A stretch of 64,000 bases of DNA from Tenacibaculum caenipelagi. Lineage in GTDB: Bacteria; Bacteroidota; Bacteroidia; Flavobacteriales; Flavobacteriaceae. The DNA lies in contig NZ_SNYH01000005.1 of the NCBI RefSeq assembly GCF_004363005.1, positions 244,511 to 308,510 of the forward strand. Direction: 5' to 3'. Positions within the stretch are counted from its first letter, which is position 1; each line of letters opens with the position of its first letter. This document shows positions 26,834-35,003 of this stretch, piece after piece. The position numbers and the translations under genes were made by a program. The notes below the pieces were generated by a model that worked only from the letters and a program-made list of their open reading frames with translations, did no database searches and was not told the origin of the DNA.

Positions 26834-28024
26834 ATGAAAACAGCATATATAGTAAAAGGATATAGAACCGCCGTAGGGAAATCTAAAAAAGGTGTGTTCA
26901 GATTTAAAAGAGCTGATGAATTAGCTGCTGAGACCATCAAATATATGATGACTCAACTGCCAGAATTCGACGTAAAGCGTATCGACGATGTTATTGTTGG
27001 TAATGCAATGCCAGAAGGTTCTCAAGGATTAAACATGGCAAGAATCATTTCATTAATTGGATTAGATTCTGTAGATGTTCCTGGAGTTACCGTAAACCGT
27101 TTCTGTTCATCAGGATTAGAAACTATTGGTATGGCAGTAGCAAAAATTCAATCTGGAATGGCAGAGTGTATTATTGCTGGTGGAGCAGAAAGTATGAGTT
27201 CTGTACCAATGACAGGTTTTAAACCAGAGTTAAACTACGATATCGTAAATGCTGGTCACGAGGATTACTATTGGGGAATGGGAAATACTGCTGAAGCAGT
27301 AGCACAACAATACAACATTTCTCGTGCAGATCAAGATCAGTTTGCATACGAATCACACATGAAAGCTTTAAAAGCTTTAGATAGTGACCGTTTCCAAGAT
27401 CAAATAGCACCAATCAATGTTGAAGAAACTTATATTGATGCGAACGGAAAACGTGCCACAAGAAATTATACAGTTACTAAAGACGAAGGTCCACGTCGTG
27501 GAACTAGCGTAGAAGCCTTAGCAAAATTACGTCCAGTATTTGCTGCTAATGGTTCTGTTACAGCTGGTAACTCATCACAAACAAGTGATGGAGCTGCTTT
27601 CGTAATGGTAATGAGTGAAGATATGGTAAAAGAGTTAGGTATTCAACCAGAAGCTCGTTTAGTAAGTTATGCAGCAGCAGGTGTACCACCTCGTATTATG
27701 GGAATTGGTCCTGTAGCAGCCATACCAAAAGCATTAAAACAAGCAGGTTTACAACAAAGTGATATTGAATTAATTGAACTAAATGAGGCATTTGCTTCAC
27801 AATCATTAGCTGTTATCCGCGAATTAGGTTTAAATCCGGATATCATTAACGTAAATGGTGGAGCAATTGCTTTAGGTCACCCATTAGGATGTACTGGTGG
27901 TAAACTATCTGTTCAGTTATTTGATGAAATGCGTAAGCGTAACATGAATGGCAAATACGGAATGGTAACCATGTGTGTAGGTACTGGTCAAGGTGCTGCT
28001 GGTATTTTTGAATTCCTTAGCTAG
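26834..28024 (+). CDS. Acetyl-CoA acyltransferase (3-ketoacyl-CoA thiolase)
   Basis: 396 residues, standard thiolase length. Acyl-accepting nucleophile C91 in NRFCSSGLETIG, catalytic His in GGAIALGHPLGCTG and the second Cys in MCVGTGQGAAG near the C-terminus. It cleaves 3-ketoacyl-CoA to acetyl-CoA and a shortened acyl-CoA, working with the preceding multifunctional enzyme. Just after its stop an imperfect inverted repeat begins that brackets a four-helix-bundle gene before the next beta-oxidation gene. Confidence 0.94.
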   Translation: MKTAYIVKGYRTAVGKSKKGVFRFKRADELAAETIKYMMTQLPEFDVKRIDDVIVGNAMPEGSQGLNMARIISLIGLDSVDVPGVTVNRFCSSGLETIGMAVAKIQSGMAECIIAGGAESMSSVPMTGFKPELNYDIVNAGHEDYYWGMGNTAEAVAQQYNISRADQDQFAYESHMKALKALDSDRFQDQIAPINVEETYIDANGKRATRNYTVTKDEGPRRGTSVEALAKLRPVFAANGSVTAGNSSQTSDGAAFVMVMSEDMVKELGIQPEARLVSYAAAGVPPRIMGIGPVAAIPKALKQAGLQQSDIELIELNEAFASQSLAVIRELGLNPDIINVNGGAIALGHPLGCTGGKLSVQLFDEMRKRNMNGKYGMVTMCVGTGQGAAGIFEFLS

Positions 28025-28026
28025 TT

Positions 28027-28460
28027 AAGAGTAAAGAGCATAGAGAAAAGAGAATAGACTTTGTAATGAGTACTAGTAAGAGACATAATTATAAAAATCT
28101 AAAAATTTGGCAACTAGGATTAGAAATTGCAAATGACATTTCTGATGTACTAGTAGAGTTTCCAAAGCATGAACGTTATGATTTGTCTTCTCAAATGAGC
28201 AGATGCTCTGTTTCTATGCCCAGTAATATTGCAGAGGGTTCGGCAAATACCAATAAGTCGTTTAGCAACTATTTAAACATTGCTTTAGGTTCTTCTTTTG
28301 AACTAGGCACACAGTTATTAGTTGCTTTTCACAGAAAATATATTAACCAAAAAACTTTAACAATACTTGAAGAAAAAATAGAAGAATTTCAAAGAATGAC
28401 AATGAGTTTTCAAAATACTCTTACCTAGTCTTTTTTCTATTCTCTATTTTCTCTTTTCTT
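28027..28460. mobile_element. IVS-like element: inverted repeats bracketing a four-helix-bundle gene
   Basis: A 34-base arm at 28027-28060 and its partner at 28427-28460 match as reverse complements at 26 of 34 positions. Both are purine/pyrimidine-biased (repeated AGAGAATAGA-type words). They enclose exactly one gene, which interrupts the order thiolase - acyl-CoA dehydrogenase. Four-helix-bundle (S23) genes are known inside intervening sequences of bacterial 23S rRNA, whose ends pair into a stem. Here the same layout lies in a protein-coding operon. Mobility is inference. Confidence 0.5.
28066..28428 (+). CDS. Four-helix-bundle protein (23S rRNA IVS/S23 family)
   Basis: 120 residues. NYKNLKIWQLGLEIANDISD at the N-terminus, the central LSSQMSRCSVSMPSNIAEGSANTNKSFSNYLNIALGSSFEL, and a helical C-terminus are the signature of the four-helix-bundle/S23 family (TIGR02436-type), related to the Avd protein of diversity-generating retroelements. 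The S-x-x-S-N-I-A-E-G motif is intact. These proteins are basic, pentameric and probably bind nucleic acid; cellular function is not established. It lies between beta-oxidation genes within paired inverted arms. No reverse transcriptase is nearby, so this is not a retroelement Avd. Confidence 0.85.
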   Translation: MSTSKRHNYKNLKIWQLGLEIANDISDVLVEFPKHERYDLSSQMSRCSVSMPSNIAEGSANTNKSFSNYLNIALGSSFELGTQLLVAFHRKYINQKTLTILEEKIEEFQRMTMSFQNTLT

Positions 28461-28473
28461 AAAACTAATAAAG

Positions 28474-30282
28474 ATGTCAGAATTAACAAAAGATCTTTTA
28501 CGTGGAGGACAGTTCTTAGTAAAAGAAACAAAATGTGAAGATATATTTACTCCTGAAGATTTTTCAGAAGAGCAAACAATGATGCGTGATGCGGTTAAAG
28601 AATTTAACGACCGTGAAATCATTCCCCATAAAACTCGTTTCGAAGCAAAAGATTACGCACTTACTGAAGAAACTATGCGTAAAGCTGGTGAATTAGGATT
28701 TTTAGGTGTAGCAGTTCCTGAAGCTTATGGCGGATTAGGAATGGGATTCGTTTCTACCATGTTAACATGTGATTACATTTCTAGTGGAACAGGATCTTTT
28801 AGTACTGCTTTTGGTGCACATACGGGTATTGGTACCATGCCAATTACTTTATACGGTACTGAAGAGCAAAAGCAAAAATATGTTCCTGCATTAGCAATGG
28901 GTGAAAAATTCGGAGCTTACTGTTTAACAGAACCAGGAGCAGGATCTGACGCTAACTCTGGTAAAACTACTGCTGAGTTAACTGAAGACGGAAAACATTA
29001 TAAAATTAACGGACAAAAAATGTGGATTTCGAATGCAGGTTTTGCTGAAATCTTCATCGTTTTTGCTCGTATCGAAGACGATAAAAACATTACTGGTTTT
29101 ATCTTAGAATATGATAAAAACAATCCTAACGGAGTAACTTTAGGAGAAGAAGAACACAAATTAGGTATTCGCGCCTCTTCTACTCGTCAGGTATTTTTCA
29201 ACGATACATTAATTCCAGTTGAAAATATGTTATCTGTACGTGGTGGTGGGTTCAAAATTGCCATGAACGCCTTAAACGTTGGTCGTATTAAATTAGCAGG
29301 AGCTTGTTTAGATTCTCAAAGAAGAATTGTAACTCATGCTGTAAACTACGCAAACGAGCGTAAGCAATTTAAAACTCCTATTGCTGAGTTTGGAGCTATT
29401 AAAATGAAATTAGCTGAAATGGCTACCAATGCATATGTTGGTGAGTCTGCATCGTACAGAGCTGCTAAAAACATCGAAGATAGAATTGCAATTCGTGAAT
29501 CAGAAGGAAACACACATCAGGAAGCTGAGTTAAAAGGTGTTGAAGAATATGCTATTGAGTGTTCTATCTTAAAAGTAGCGGTTTCTGAAGATGTACAAAA
29601 CTGTGCTGATGAAGGAATCCAAATTTTTGGAGGTATGGGATTCTCTGAAGAAACTCCTATGGAAGCTGCTTGGAGAGATGCTCGTATTGCTCGTATTTAT
29701 GAAGGAACTAACGAAATCAACCGTTTATTATCAGTTGGAATGTTAGTTAAAAAAGCCATGAAAGGTCATGTAGATTTATTAAATCCTGCAATGGCAGTTC
29801 AAAATGAATTAATGGGAATTCCTTCTTTTGATACTCCAGATTATTCTGAACTATTCTCAGAAGAAAAAGAGATCATCGCTAAATTAAAGAAAGTATTCTT
29901 AATGGTAGCTGGGGCTGCTTTACAAAAGTTTGGTCCTGAGTTAGAGCAACACCAACAATTATTAACGGCTGCTTCAAATATTTTAATTGAAATATACATG
30001 GCAGAATCTGGAATTTTAAGAACTGAAAAGAACGCGAAGCGTTTTGGTGAAGCAGCTCAAAAAGAACAGATTGCGATGGCAAAATTATACTTATACAATG
30101 CTGTAGAAATCATTACCAAAAGTGCAAGAGAAGGTATTATTTCTTTTGCTGAAGGTGATGAGCAACGTATGATGTTAATGGGATTAAAGCGTTTTACAAA
30201 ATACACTAACTACCCTAACGTAGTAGAGTTACGTGACATAATTGCAGAGAAATTAAAAGCAGAAAATAAATACTGCTTCTAA
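28474..30282 (+). CDS. Acyl-CoA dehydrogenase family protein
   Basis: 602 residues, longer than the ~380 of short/medium-chain enzymes and in the range of VLCAD/ACAD9-like two-part proteins. The FAD/acyl-CoA dehydrogenase core covers ~20-430 (YCLTEPGAGSDANSG, KMWISNAGFAEIFIVFARI, QIFGGMGFSEETPMEAAWRDARI, IYEGTNEINRLL); a helical C-terminal domain (~440-600) follows. It performs the first FAD-dependent step of beta-oxidation and would pass electrons to ETF. It is separated from the thiolase by the IVS-like element but keeps the same strand, so probably the same transcript. A terminator lies downstream. Confidence 0.92.
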   Translation: MSELTKDLLRGGQFLVKETKCEDIFTPEDFSEEQTMMRDAVKEFNDREIIPHKTRFEAKDYALTEETMRKAGELGFLGVAVPEAYGGLGMGFVSTMLTCDYISSGTGSFSTAFGAHTGIGTMPITLYGTEEQKQKYVPALAMGEKFGAYCLTEPGAGSDANSGKTTAELTEDGKHYKINGQKMWISNAGFAEIFIVFARIEDDKNITGFILEYDKNNPNGVTLGEEEHKLGIRASSTRQVFFNDTLIPVENMLSVRGGGFKIAMNALNVGRIKLAGACLDSQRRIVTHAVNYANERKQFKTPIAEFGAIKMKLAEMATNAYVGESASYRAAKNIEDRIAIRESEGNTHQEAELKGVEEYAIECSILKVAVSEDVQNCADEGIQIFGGMGFSEETPMEAAWRDARIARIYEGTNEINRLLSVGMLVKKAMKGHVDLLNPAMAVQNELMGIPSFDTPDYSELFSEEKEIIAKLKKVFLMVAGAALQKFGPELEQHQQLLTAASNILIEIYMAESGILRTEKNAKRFGEAAQKEQIAMAKLYLYNAVEIITKSAREGIISFAEGDEQRMMLMGLKRFTKYTNYPNVVELRDIIAEKLKAENKYCF

Positions 30283-30396
30283 TAATTCTCTGGATAGATT
30301 AGATTAGTTTCATAGTTAGTTTTATTACAGATGAACTAACTATTGAATAAAAAATTTCTTCAACTTTTATAGGTTTTAGAATTTAGTTGTTTGTTT

Positions 30397-30433
30397 AAAA
30401 GATCGTCAAATTAGGTTTTGGCGGTCTTTTTTT
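30397..30433 (+). terminator. Intrinsic terminator of the beta-oxidation operon
   Basis: AAAGATCGTCAAA (30398-30410) pairs with TTTGGCGGTCTTT (30417-30429) over 13 positions with two G-T wobbles, a 6-base loop and a following T-run. Confidence 0.8.
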
Positions 30434-30529
30434 ATGTTGTTACTCAGAATCCTAAGATTTTCTTAAAACCTTTTTTTATAAATTTAATGGTATATTTATT
30501 GAATCAATTCCTATGAAAAATAAAATAGC

Positions 30530-31528
30530 ATGATAAAACTAAACGCAACTTTACTAGGAATGGCTTTTTTAGTATTCGTTAGCTGTAAAAACGAGTCTAA
30601 AAAAACAACCTTACAAAAAAATACTACTCAAGAAACAATTGCCACTCTAGACAATATTGTAGGAAACTATGTTTCTTCAGAATACGAAAAAAGAAACGAA
30701 GGATACGATTGGGTATCGATTGCAGTGAAGCCTTCTATAAACAATCAGTTAAAAATTGTTATTCGCTCACGTGCTGACAAGAAAAAGCCGACCTGTACTT
30801 TTGACGCTCTTGTAGAAAAAGAGAATGATAGTACCTATAAATCTGTCATAGAAGGAAAAACCATATTTTTTTCTTTTAAAGACAAACAAATTTCTATTGC
30901 CGCTGAAAATGAAGAAGATAGTGATATCCTAAATTTTTATTGTTCAGGAGGTGGAAGTCTTGCAGACACTTACCATAAAATTGAAGGAGATCTAGACCAA
31001 ACACAAATAGATAAGACCATTTTCAACAAACATTTAAACTTACAAGGCATCGGTTTTAATATTACCACAAAAAGGAATGATATAGAAACCGAGTTAACCG
31101 TCGTTCCTTATGGATTAGAGATAGACAATACACCTTTTACACAAATTATTGACGGTAGCGTTGTAGATGCTGAAATAGAAGATTTAAATTCTGATGGTTC
31201 TCCCGAAGTACTAATCTACACCCAATCTGGTGGAAGCGGAAGCTACGGAAATGTTATTGGGTTTTCGGTAAATAATAAAAAGTCGATGAGTTCAATCTAC
31301 TTCCCTCCTATTACCGAAAATAAAGAATTGAGTAAGGGATATATGGGACACGATAGATTTACTCTTATTGAAACCACCTTAACGCAGCACTTTCCTATTT
31401 ATAAAGAAGAAGACAGTAATGCCAACCCTACAGGTGGTGTAAGACAAGTTATTTATCAAATGATTGATGGGGAAGCTTCAAGAAAATTTGTAATAAAAAA
31501 TTCAACTATTATTAACACTAACAATTAA
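30530..31528 (+). CDS. Lipoprotein with PliI-like (I-type lysozyme inhibitor) domain
   Basis: 332 residues with a lipoprotein signal (VFVSC, lipidated C19). An N-terminal domain (~45-160, GNYVSSEYEKRNEGYDWVSI) is unrecognised. The C-terminal ~165-330 region matches what I know of PliI, the periplasmic inhibitor of I-type lysozyme: LTVVPYGLEIDNTPF, DLNSDGSPEVLIY, SGGSGSYGNVIGFSVNN, PPI, GYMGHDRF, HFPIYKEEDSNANPTGGVRQ. I-type lysozymes are animal (invertebrate) defence enzymes, so this may help host-associated life. Family call is by motif recall. The META-domain gene follows after 10 bases. Confidence 0.72.
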   Translation: MIKLNATLLGMAFLVFVSCKNESKKTTLQKNTTQETIATLDNIVGNYVSSEYEKRNEGYDWVSIAVKPSINNQLKIVIRSRADKKKPTCTFDALVEKENDSTYKSVIEGKTIFFSFKDKQISIAAENEEDSDILNFYCSGGGSLADTYHKIEGDLDQTQIDKTIFNKHLNLQGIGFNITTKRNDIETELTVVPYGLEIDNTPFTQIIDGSVVDAEIEDLNSDGSPEVLIYTQSGGSGSYGNVIGFSVNNKKSMSSIYFPPITENKELSKGYMGHDRFTLIETTLTQHFPIYKEEDSNANPTGGVRQVIYQMIDGEASRKFVIKNSTIINTNN

Positions 31529-31538
31529 AATAATTATT

Positions 31539-31967
31539 ATGAAAAAACTAACATTTTTATTTGCTACAATTCTGTTAATCAACGTATCGTGTACCAAAAA
31601 AGACGCTAGTGAACAATTATATGGTACTACTTGGGAATTAGAATATATTTCTGGACCAAGAATTGCTTTTGATGGATTGTTCCCTAACAAAAAACCTCAA
31701 CTTACCTTTGATAAAGAAACAATGAAAGTGATGGGAAATGACGGTTGCAACGGATACTCTGCTGAATTTACCTTAGGTAAAGAAAATGCTATTTCTTTTG
31801 GAGAAGCTGGACCAACAACCATGATGTATTGCGGACAAGGAGAACAAGAATTTTTAAAAACCATAAAAAAAATAAACAAATACAGTTTTGACGAAGAAAG
31901 AAAACTAAACTTATTACTAGACGATGTATCAATGATGCGTTTTAAAAAAGTAACCCTAACTGAATAA
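31539..31967 (+). CDS. META-domain lipoprotein (HslJ-like)
   Basis: 142 residues with a lipoprotein signal (INVSC, C18). The META domain spans ~25-138: TTWELEYISG, the conserved MGNDGCNGYSAEF and AGPTTMMYCGQGEQEFLKTI. E. coli HslJ, of the same family, is an envelope protein linked to heat and novobiocin tolerance; the biochemical role is unknown. It is close behind the PliI-like lipoprotein and probably co-transcribed. META domains occur with envelope-stress and lysozyme-inhibitor type proteins, consistent with a surface-protection pair. Confidence 0.85.
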   Translation: MKKLTFLFATILLINVSCTKKDASEQLYGTTWELEYISGPRIAFDGLFPNKKPQLTFDKETMKVMGNDGCNGYSAEFTLGKENAISFGEAGPTTMMYCGQGEQEFLKTIKKINKYSFDEERKLNLLLDDVSMMRFKKVTLTE

Positions 31968-31984
31968 AATTAGTAACTCTTTTT

Positions 31985-32122
31985 TACAAGATTTCTCAGT
32001 CATGCCTTCTTCGAAATGACAGAAATACTACCAACGTCTTTAATGGGAAAAATGATGAAGTAATTTGTTTACTTTTATTTACAAAAGCAAAGATTACTTC
32101 ACTATTGTTCGCAATGACGATA
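31985..32122. repeat. Degenerate reverse-orientation dispersed repeats
   Basis: Two stretches, about 31985-32022 (ATTTCTCAGTCATGCC..., ...CGAAATGAC) and 32087-32120 (AGATTACTTCACT...CGCAATGACG), read on the minus strand as GTCATTTCGAA- and CGTCATTGCGAA-type words ending in a GAAATCTT/GTAATCTT tail. They are the dispersed elements common in Flavobacteria, inverted relative to the copies that follow. Confidence 0.5.
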
Positions 32123-32128
32123 AATAAA

Positions 32129-32428
32129 ACGTCATAACGAGGAGCGACAGCGACGTGGTTATCTCATGAAATATAGCACACAAAACGTCATTTCGAACTG
32201 GAGTGCAACCAAGGTGAGAAACCGCTAGGTTCAGCGTAGCTAAACCTCACTCTCGTGTAACGTCATAACGAGAAGCAATAGCGACGTGGTTATCTCACAA
32301 AATATAGCACACAAAACGTCATTTCGAACTGGAGTGTAACAAAAGTGAGAAACCGCTAGGTTCAGCGTAGCTAAATCTCATTCTCGAATAACGTCATAAC
32401 GAGAAGTGACAACGACGTGGTTATCTCA
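32129..32428. repeat. Tandem 131-bp dispersed-repeat array
   Basis: The word ACGTCATAACGAG recurs at 32129, 32260 and 32391, exactly 131 bp apart, each time running to GGTTATCTCA. Units 1 and 2 also contain ACGTCATTTCGAACTGGAGT and GAAACCGCTAGGTTCAGCGT; the third is partial. No ORF covers them. This, with the leader at 32423-32604, fills the 31968-32625 gap between the META lipoprotein and the HEPN-type gene. Confidence 0.85.
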
Positions 32429-32604
32429 CGAAGTATAGCACCAACATCCTTTATTTATTAAAAACTACGGAAAACCTCTATTCTTTTTACGGTTTTCTGC
32501 AAACCTAACTACGCCTTTTATAATAAATTACGAAACTTAAAAGAGTACTTATATACTACCTAATTGGAGTATAAAAGAACAAAAAGTATTTTTATAAACA
32601 AGTT
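32423..32604 (+). repeat. Leader repeat copy 1 (upstream of the HEPN-type gene)
   Basis: About 182 bp, from ATCTCACGAAGTATAGCACC through CATCCTTTATTTATTAAAA and a GGAAAACC...GGTTTTC inverted pair to GAGTATAAAAGA, ending about 20 bases before the next start codon. It aligns over its whole length, with scattered substitutions and 1-base gaps, to 34795-34974. Confidence 0.8.
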
Positions 32605-32625
32605 GTGTGTAATTAAAGGAATCCC

Positions 32626-33471
32626 ATGCAAAATCAAGGTGAATTTTTAACATTTTTAGAAAAATTAAATGAGTATGACAGAAGATTTCAACAACTTGTT
32701 TTAAATAGAAATCAGTTTGAATTGTTCTCTCTTTTGGGTAAAGACATTTTTCTTGATTTTCCGAATAACTTACCAAGTGACTTACTAGTAGATTATTTTG
32801 GAAGAAGATATTTAGAAATACATAATGAAATAAAGAAAAGAGGGATAGAAATAGACAATTCAGAGGAAAGCGAAAAATTATATCAATGGTATTTCTCTCA
32901 AATTGAACCCGAACAGAATATTTCTAAAGTAGCCGCAATTCTTGGTAATATTCACCAAACCAGTAGATATTATCTAAGTATGCCTGAATCTACATGGCCT
33001 GATTTTGAAACTATTAGATTATCTCAAGAAATTATCTCATCATATTCAATTGCGGAAGGCTTTATAGTTGACAGTGTTCGGCAAATTGTAAACCATATTC
33101 CAGAGTCTGTTTATAATGAAAAGGATATTTATAATCTATGCTACGGGCAGATTGGGGAGAAATTAAAAGCAATTAGCAAAGAGTTTCAATTAGACCTTCA
33201 GCTTTCAGATAAACAAAAATTCGATCTTAAAAGGTTGGGAAAAACAAGAAACTTAATCATTCATAACTCCTCAAAAGCAGATGAAAAATGGATTAATTAC
33301 TTCAAAGCGGATATTAGCATTGGTGAGGTAATAATTTTTAAAGCAGATATCATCGAGGACTTATTAGATAATTTGGTTGATTCAATGCATGAACTTTATT
33401 ACAAAGTGAGTACAAAGTTTATTAAAAAAGAAGAAAAATTTCTATTTCCAAAACTAATAGACGCTGAATAA
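32626..33471 (+). CDS. Hypothetical protein with HEPN-type R-x4-H motif
   Basis: 281 residues, soluble and predicted mostly helical; no signal peptide. I do not recognise a named family. Near the C-terminus KTRNLIIHNSSKADEKW places R208 and H213 as R-x4-H with a following Asn, the catalytic pattern of HEPN RNases, set in a helical region (~130-260) typical of large-HEPN proteins. Many HEPN proteins are RNA-cleaving toxins or abortive-infection effectors. It sits between dispersed repeats, just after leader copy 1, and about 1.5 kb before Hachiman genes, so a defence role is plausible. It could equally be a non-catalytic HEPN. Confidence 0.6.
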   Translation: MQNQGEFLTFLEKLNEYDRRFQQLVLNRNQFELFSLLGKDIFLDFPNNLPSDLLVDYFGRRYLEIHNEIKKRGIEIDNSEESEKLYQWYFSQIEPEQNISKVAAILGNIHQTSRYYLSMPESTWPDFETIRLSQEIISSYSIAEGFIVDSVRQIVNHIPESVYNEKDIYNLCYGQIGEKLKAISKEFQLDLQLSDKQKFDLKRLGKTRNLIIHNSSKADEKWINYFKADISIGEVIIFKADIIEDLLDNLVDSMHELYYKVSTKFIKKEEKFLFPKLIDAE

Positions 33472-33542
33472 CTACACACAACAAAACCTATACGCAATGC
33501 CCTTTGGGACACTGCGCATAACCAGACCGTTAAAAACAATCT

Positions 33543-34619
33543 ATGAATAAAAGAATAATAGGAATTGACGTTGCACGTGCGTTGGCAGTTATCGGAATGA
33601 TAATTGTTAATTTTAAAATGGTTTTTGGCTCAGAGGGCTCAAATTGGGTAAAAAATTTCGCTAGTATTTTTGAAGGAAAAGCAGCAGCTACTTTCGTGGT
33701 TCTTGCAGGTGTTGGGCTTGCCTTAACTACAAAAAAAGCCATTCAAACAAATAATATAGAAAAGCTAAAAACAGCAAAAAAAAGAATCACTAAAAGAGCA
33801 TTGCTCTTATTCTTAATTGGAATTTCATACATAGCTATTTGGCCAGCTGACATTTTACATTTTTATGGTGTTTATATTTTTATAGTTCTCCTCCTATTAA
33901 AAAGCAGTGGGAGATTTATTTTGTTATCAGGTACTATACTAATTTTGGGTTACCCTTTGTTAATGATAATATGGAATTATGAAACAGGTTGGAATTTTGA
34001 TACTTTCAACTATCAAAATTTTTGGACAGTTAAGGGTTTTGTTAGAAATTTATTTTACAATGGCTTTCATCCAGTGCTCCCTTGGACAGCATTTATGATT
34101 TTTGGCTATTGGTTCGGAAAGCAAGATTTACAAAACGCGAACTATGTAAAAAGACTGTTTGTATATTCAATCATTACATTTATATCCATTCAACTCATAT
34201 CTTTACTCTTAATAAGTCTACTTTCTGATGGAACTGAACAAATGACAAAAGAATTAACAGAAGTATTAGGAACAAGCCCTATGCCTCCTTTACCAATCTA
34301 TATGTTCAACGGTATTGCAATTGCTTTCACAATAATTTCTGCATGTATTTTAATTGGAGAAAAATATGAAAACAATAAAATAATTAGTGCTTTAAATAAA
34401 ACAGGGCAATTAGCGCTAACATTTTATGTTGCTCATGTTGTTTTAGGAATGGGAATAGTTGACGCAATAAATCCAGGTAAACTTGGGCTGTTATCGGTAG
34501 AGTTTTCAGTAGGATATGCCATCGTTTTTAGCTTATTGTGCATTCTGTTTGCTATAATTTGGTTGAAATACAAAAAAAGTGGCCCATTAGAATGGGTGTT
34601 TAGAAAATTGACTAATTAA
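33543..34619 (+). CDS. DUF418/YeiB-like membrane protein
   Basis: 358 residues, about 9-10 hydrophobic helices. The start MNKRIIGIDVARALAVIGMIIVN and FEGKAAATFVVLAGVGLAL are the first-helix signatures of the YeiB/DUF418 and DUF1624 (heparan-alpha-glucosaminide acetyltransferase-like) group, and a late HVVLGMGIVDAINPG region fits the C-terminal DUF418 part. These are presumed membrane acyltransferases of unknown substrate. It lies alone between the HEPN-type gene (71-base gap) and a second block of dispersed repeats, inside the presumed cassette. Confidence 0.78.
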   Translation: MNKRIIGIDVARALAVIGMIIVNFKMVFGSEGSNWVKNFASIFEGKAAATFVVLAGVGLALTTKKAIQTNNIEKLKTAKKRITKRALLLFLIGISYIAIWPADILHFYGVYIFIVLLLLKSSGRFILLSGTILILGYPLLMIIWNYETGWNFDTFNYQNFWTVKGFVRNLFYNGFHPVLPWTAFMIFGYWFGKQDLQNANYVKRLFVYSIITFISIQLISLLLISLLSDGTEQMTKELTEVLGTSPMPPLPIYMFNGIAIAFTIISACILIGEKYENNKIISALNKTGQLALTFYVAHVVLGMGIVDAINPGKLGLLSVEFSVGYAIVFSLLCILFAIIWLKYKKSGPLEWVFRKLTN

Positions 34620-34702
34620 AAGATACTAAGCTAACAAAACAACTCTCCATTATTATTTCGAGCTATAGTGAGAGATCTCATATTTAACAGCACTCTTTAA
34701 AA

Positions 34703-34800
34703 ACGTCATAACGAGGAGCGACAGCGACGTGGTTATCTCACAAAGCATAGCACACAAAACGTCATTTCGAACTGGAGTGTAACGAAAGTGAGAAATCTCA
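34703..34800. repeat. Dispersed repeat block before hamA
   Basis: ACGTCATAACGAGGAGCGAC... (34703-34740) and ACGTCATTTCGAACTGGAGT... to GAAATCTCA repeat the words of the 32.1-32.4 kb array in the same orientation, as a single shortened unit. With leader copy 2 it fills the gene-free stretch 34620-35003. Confidence 0.8.
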
Positions 34801-34974
34801 CGAAGTATAGCACCAACATCCTTTATTTATTAAAACTACGGAAAAACCTCACCTCTTTTACGGTTTTCCATAAACCTAACTACTGCTTTTATAATAACTT
34901 ACGAAATATAAAAAAGGCCTTATATACTTCCATATTGAGAGTATAAAAGACAAAAACACTTTTTTAAACAAATT
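34795..34974 (+). repeat. Leader repeat copy 2 (upstream of hamA)
   Basis: About 180 bp directly repeating 32423-32604, including ATAGCACCAACATCCTTTAT, the GGAAAAACC...GGTTTTCC pair, AAACCTAACTAC, CTTTTATAATAA and GAGTATAAAAGA. It ends about 30 bases before the hamA start. Distance between copies is about 2.37 kb. Confidence 0.8.
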
Positions 34975-35003
34975 AGTATCCATAAACTATCAGGTACTTA
35001 CTT

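Noticed and set aside
28066..28428. Avd accessory protein of a diversity-generating retroelement
   Set aside because: No reverse transcriptase, template repeat or variable repeat pair is seen nearby; an S23-type IVS relative fits better.
28027..28460. Insertion sequence or transposon
   Set aside because: No transposase is present and the arms are low-complexity purine-rich; only an IVS-like cassette can be supported.
32129..32428. Possible CRISPR array from regularly spaced repeats
   Set aside because: The whole 131-bp unit repeats, including what would be the spacer, and no cas genes are nearby.
33543..34619. DUF418 gene as a defence effector
   Set aside because: It carries ordinary YeiB/DUF418 membrane-protein motifs with no nuclease, NADase or pore-effector signature; only its location is suggestive.
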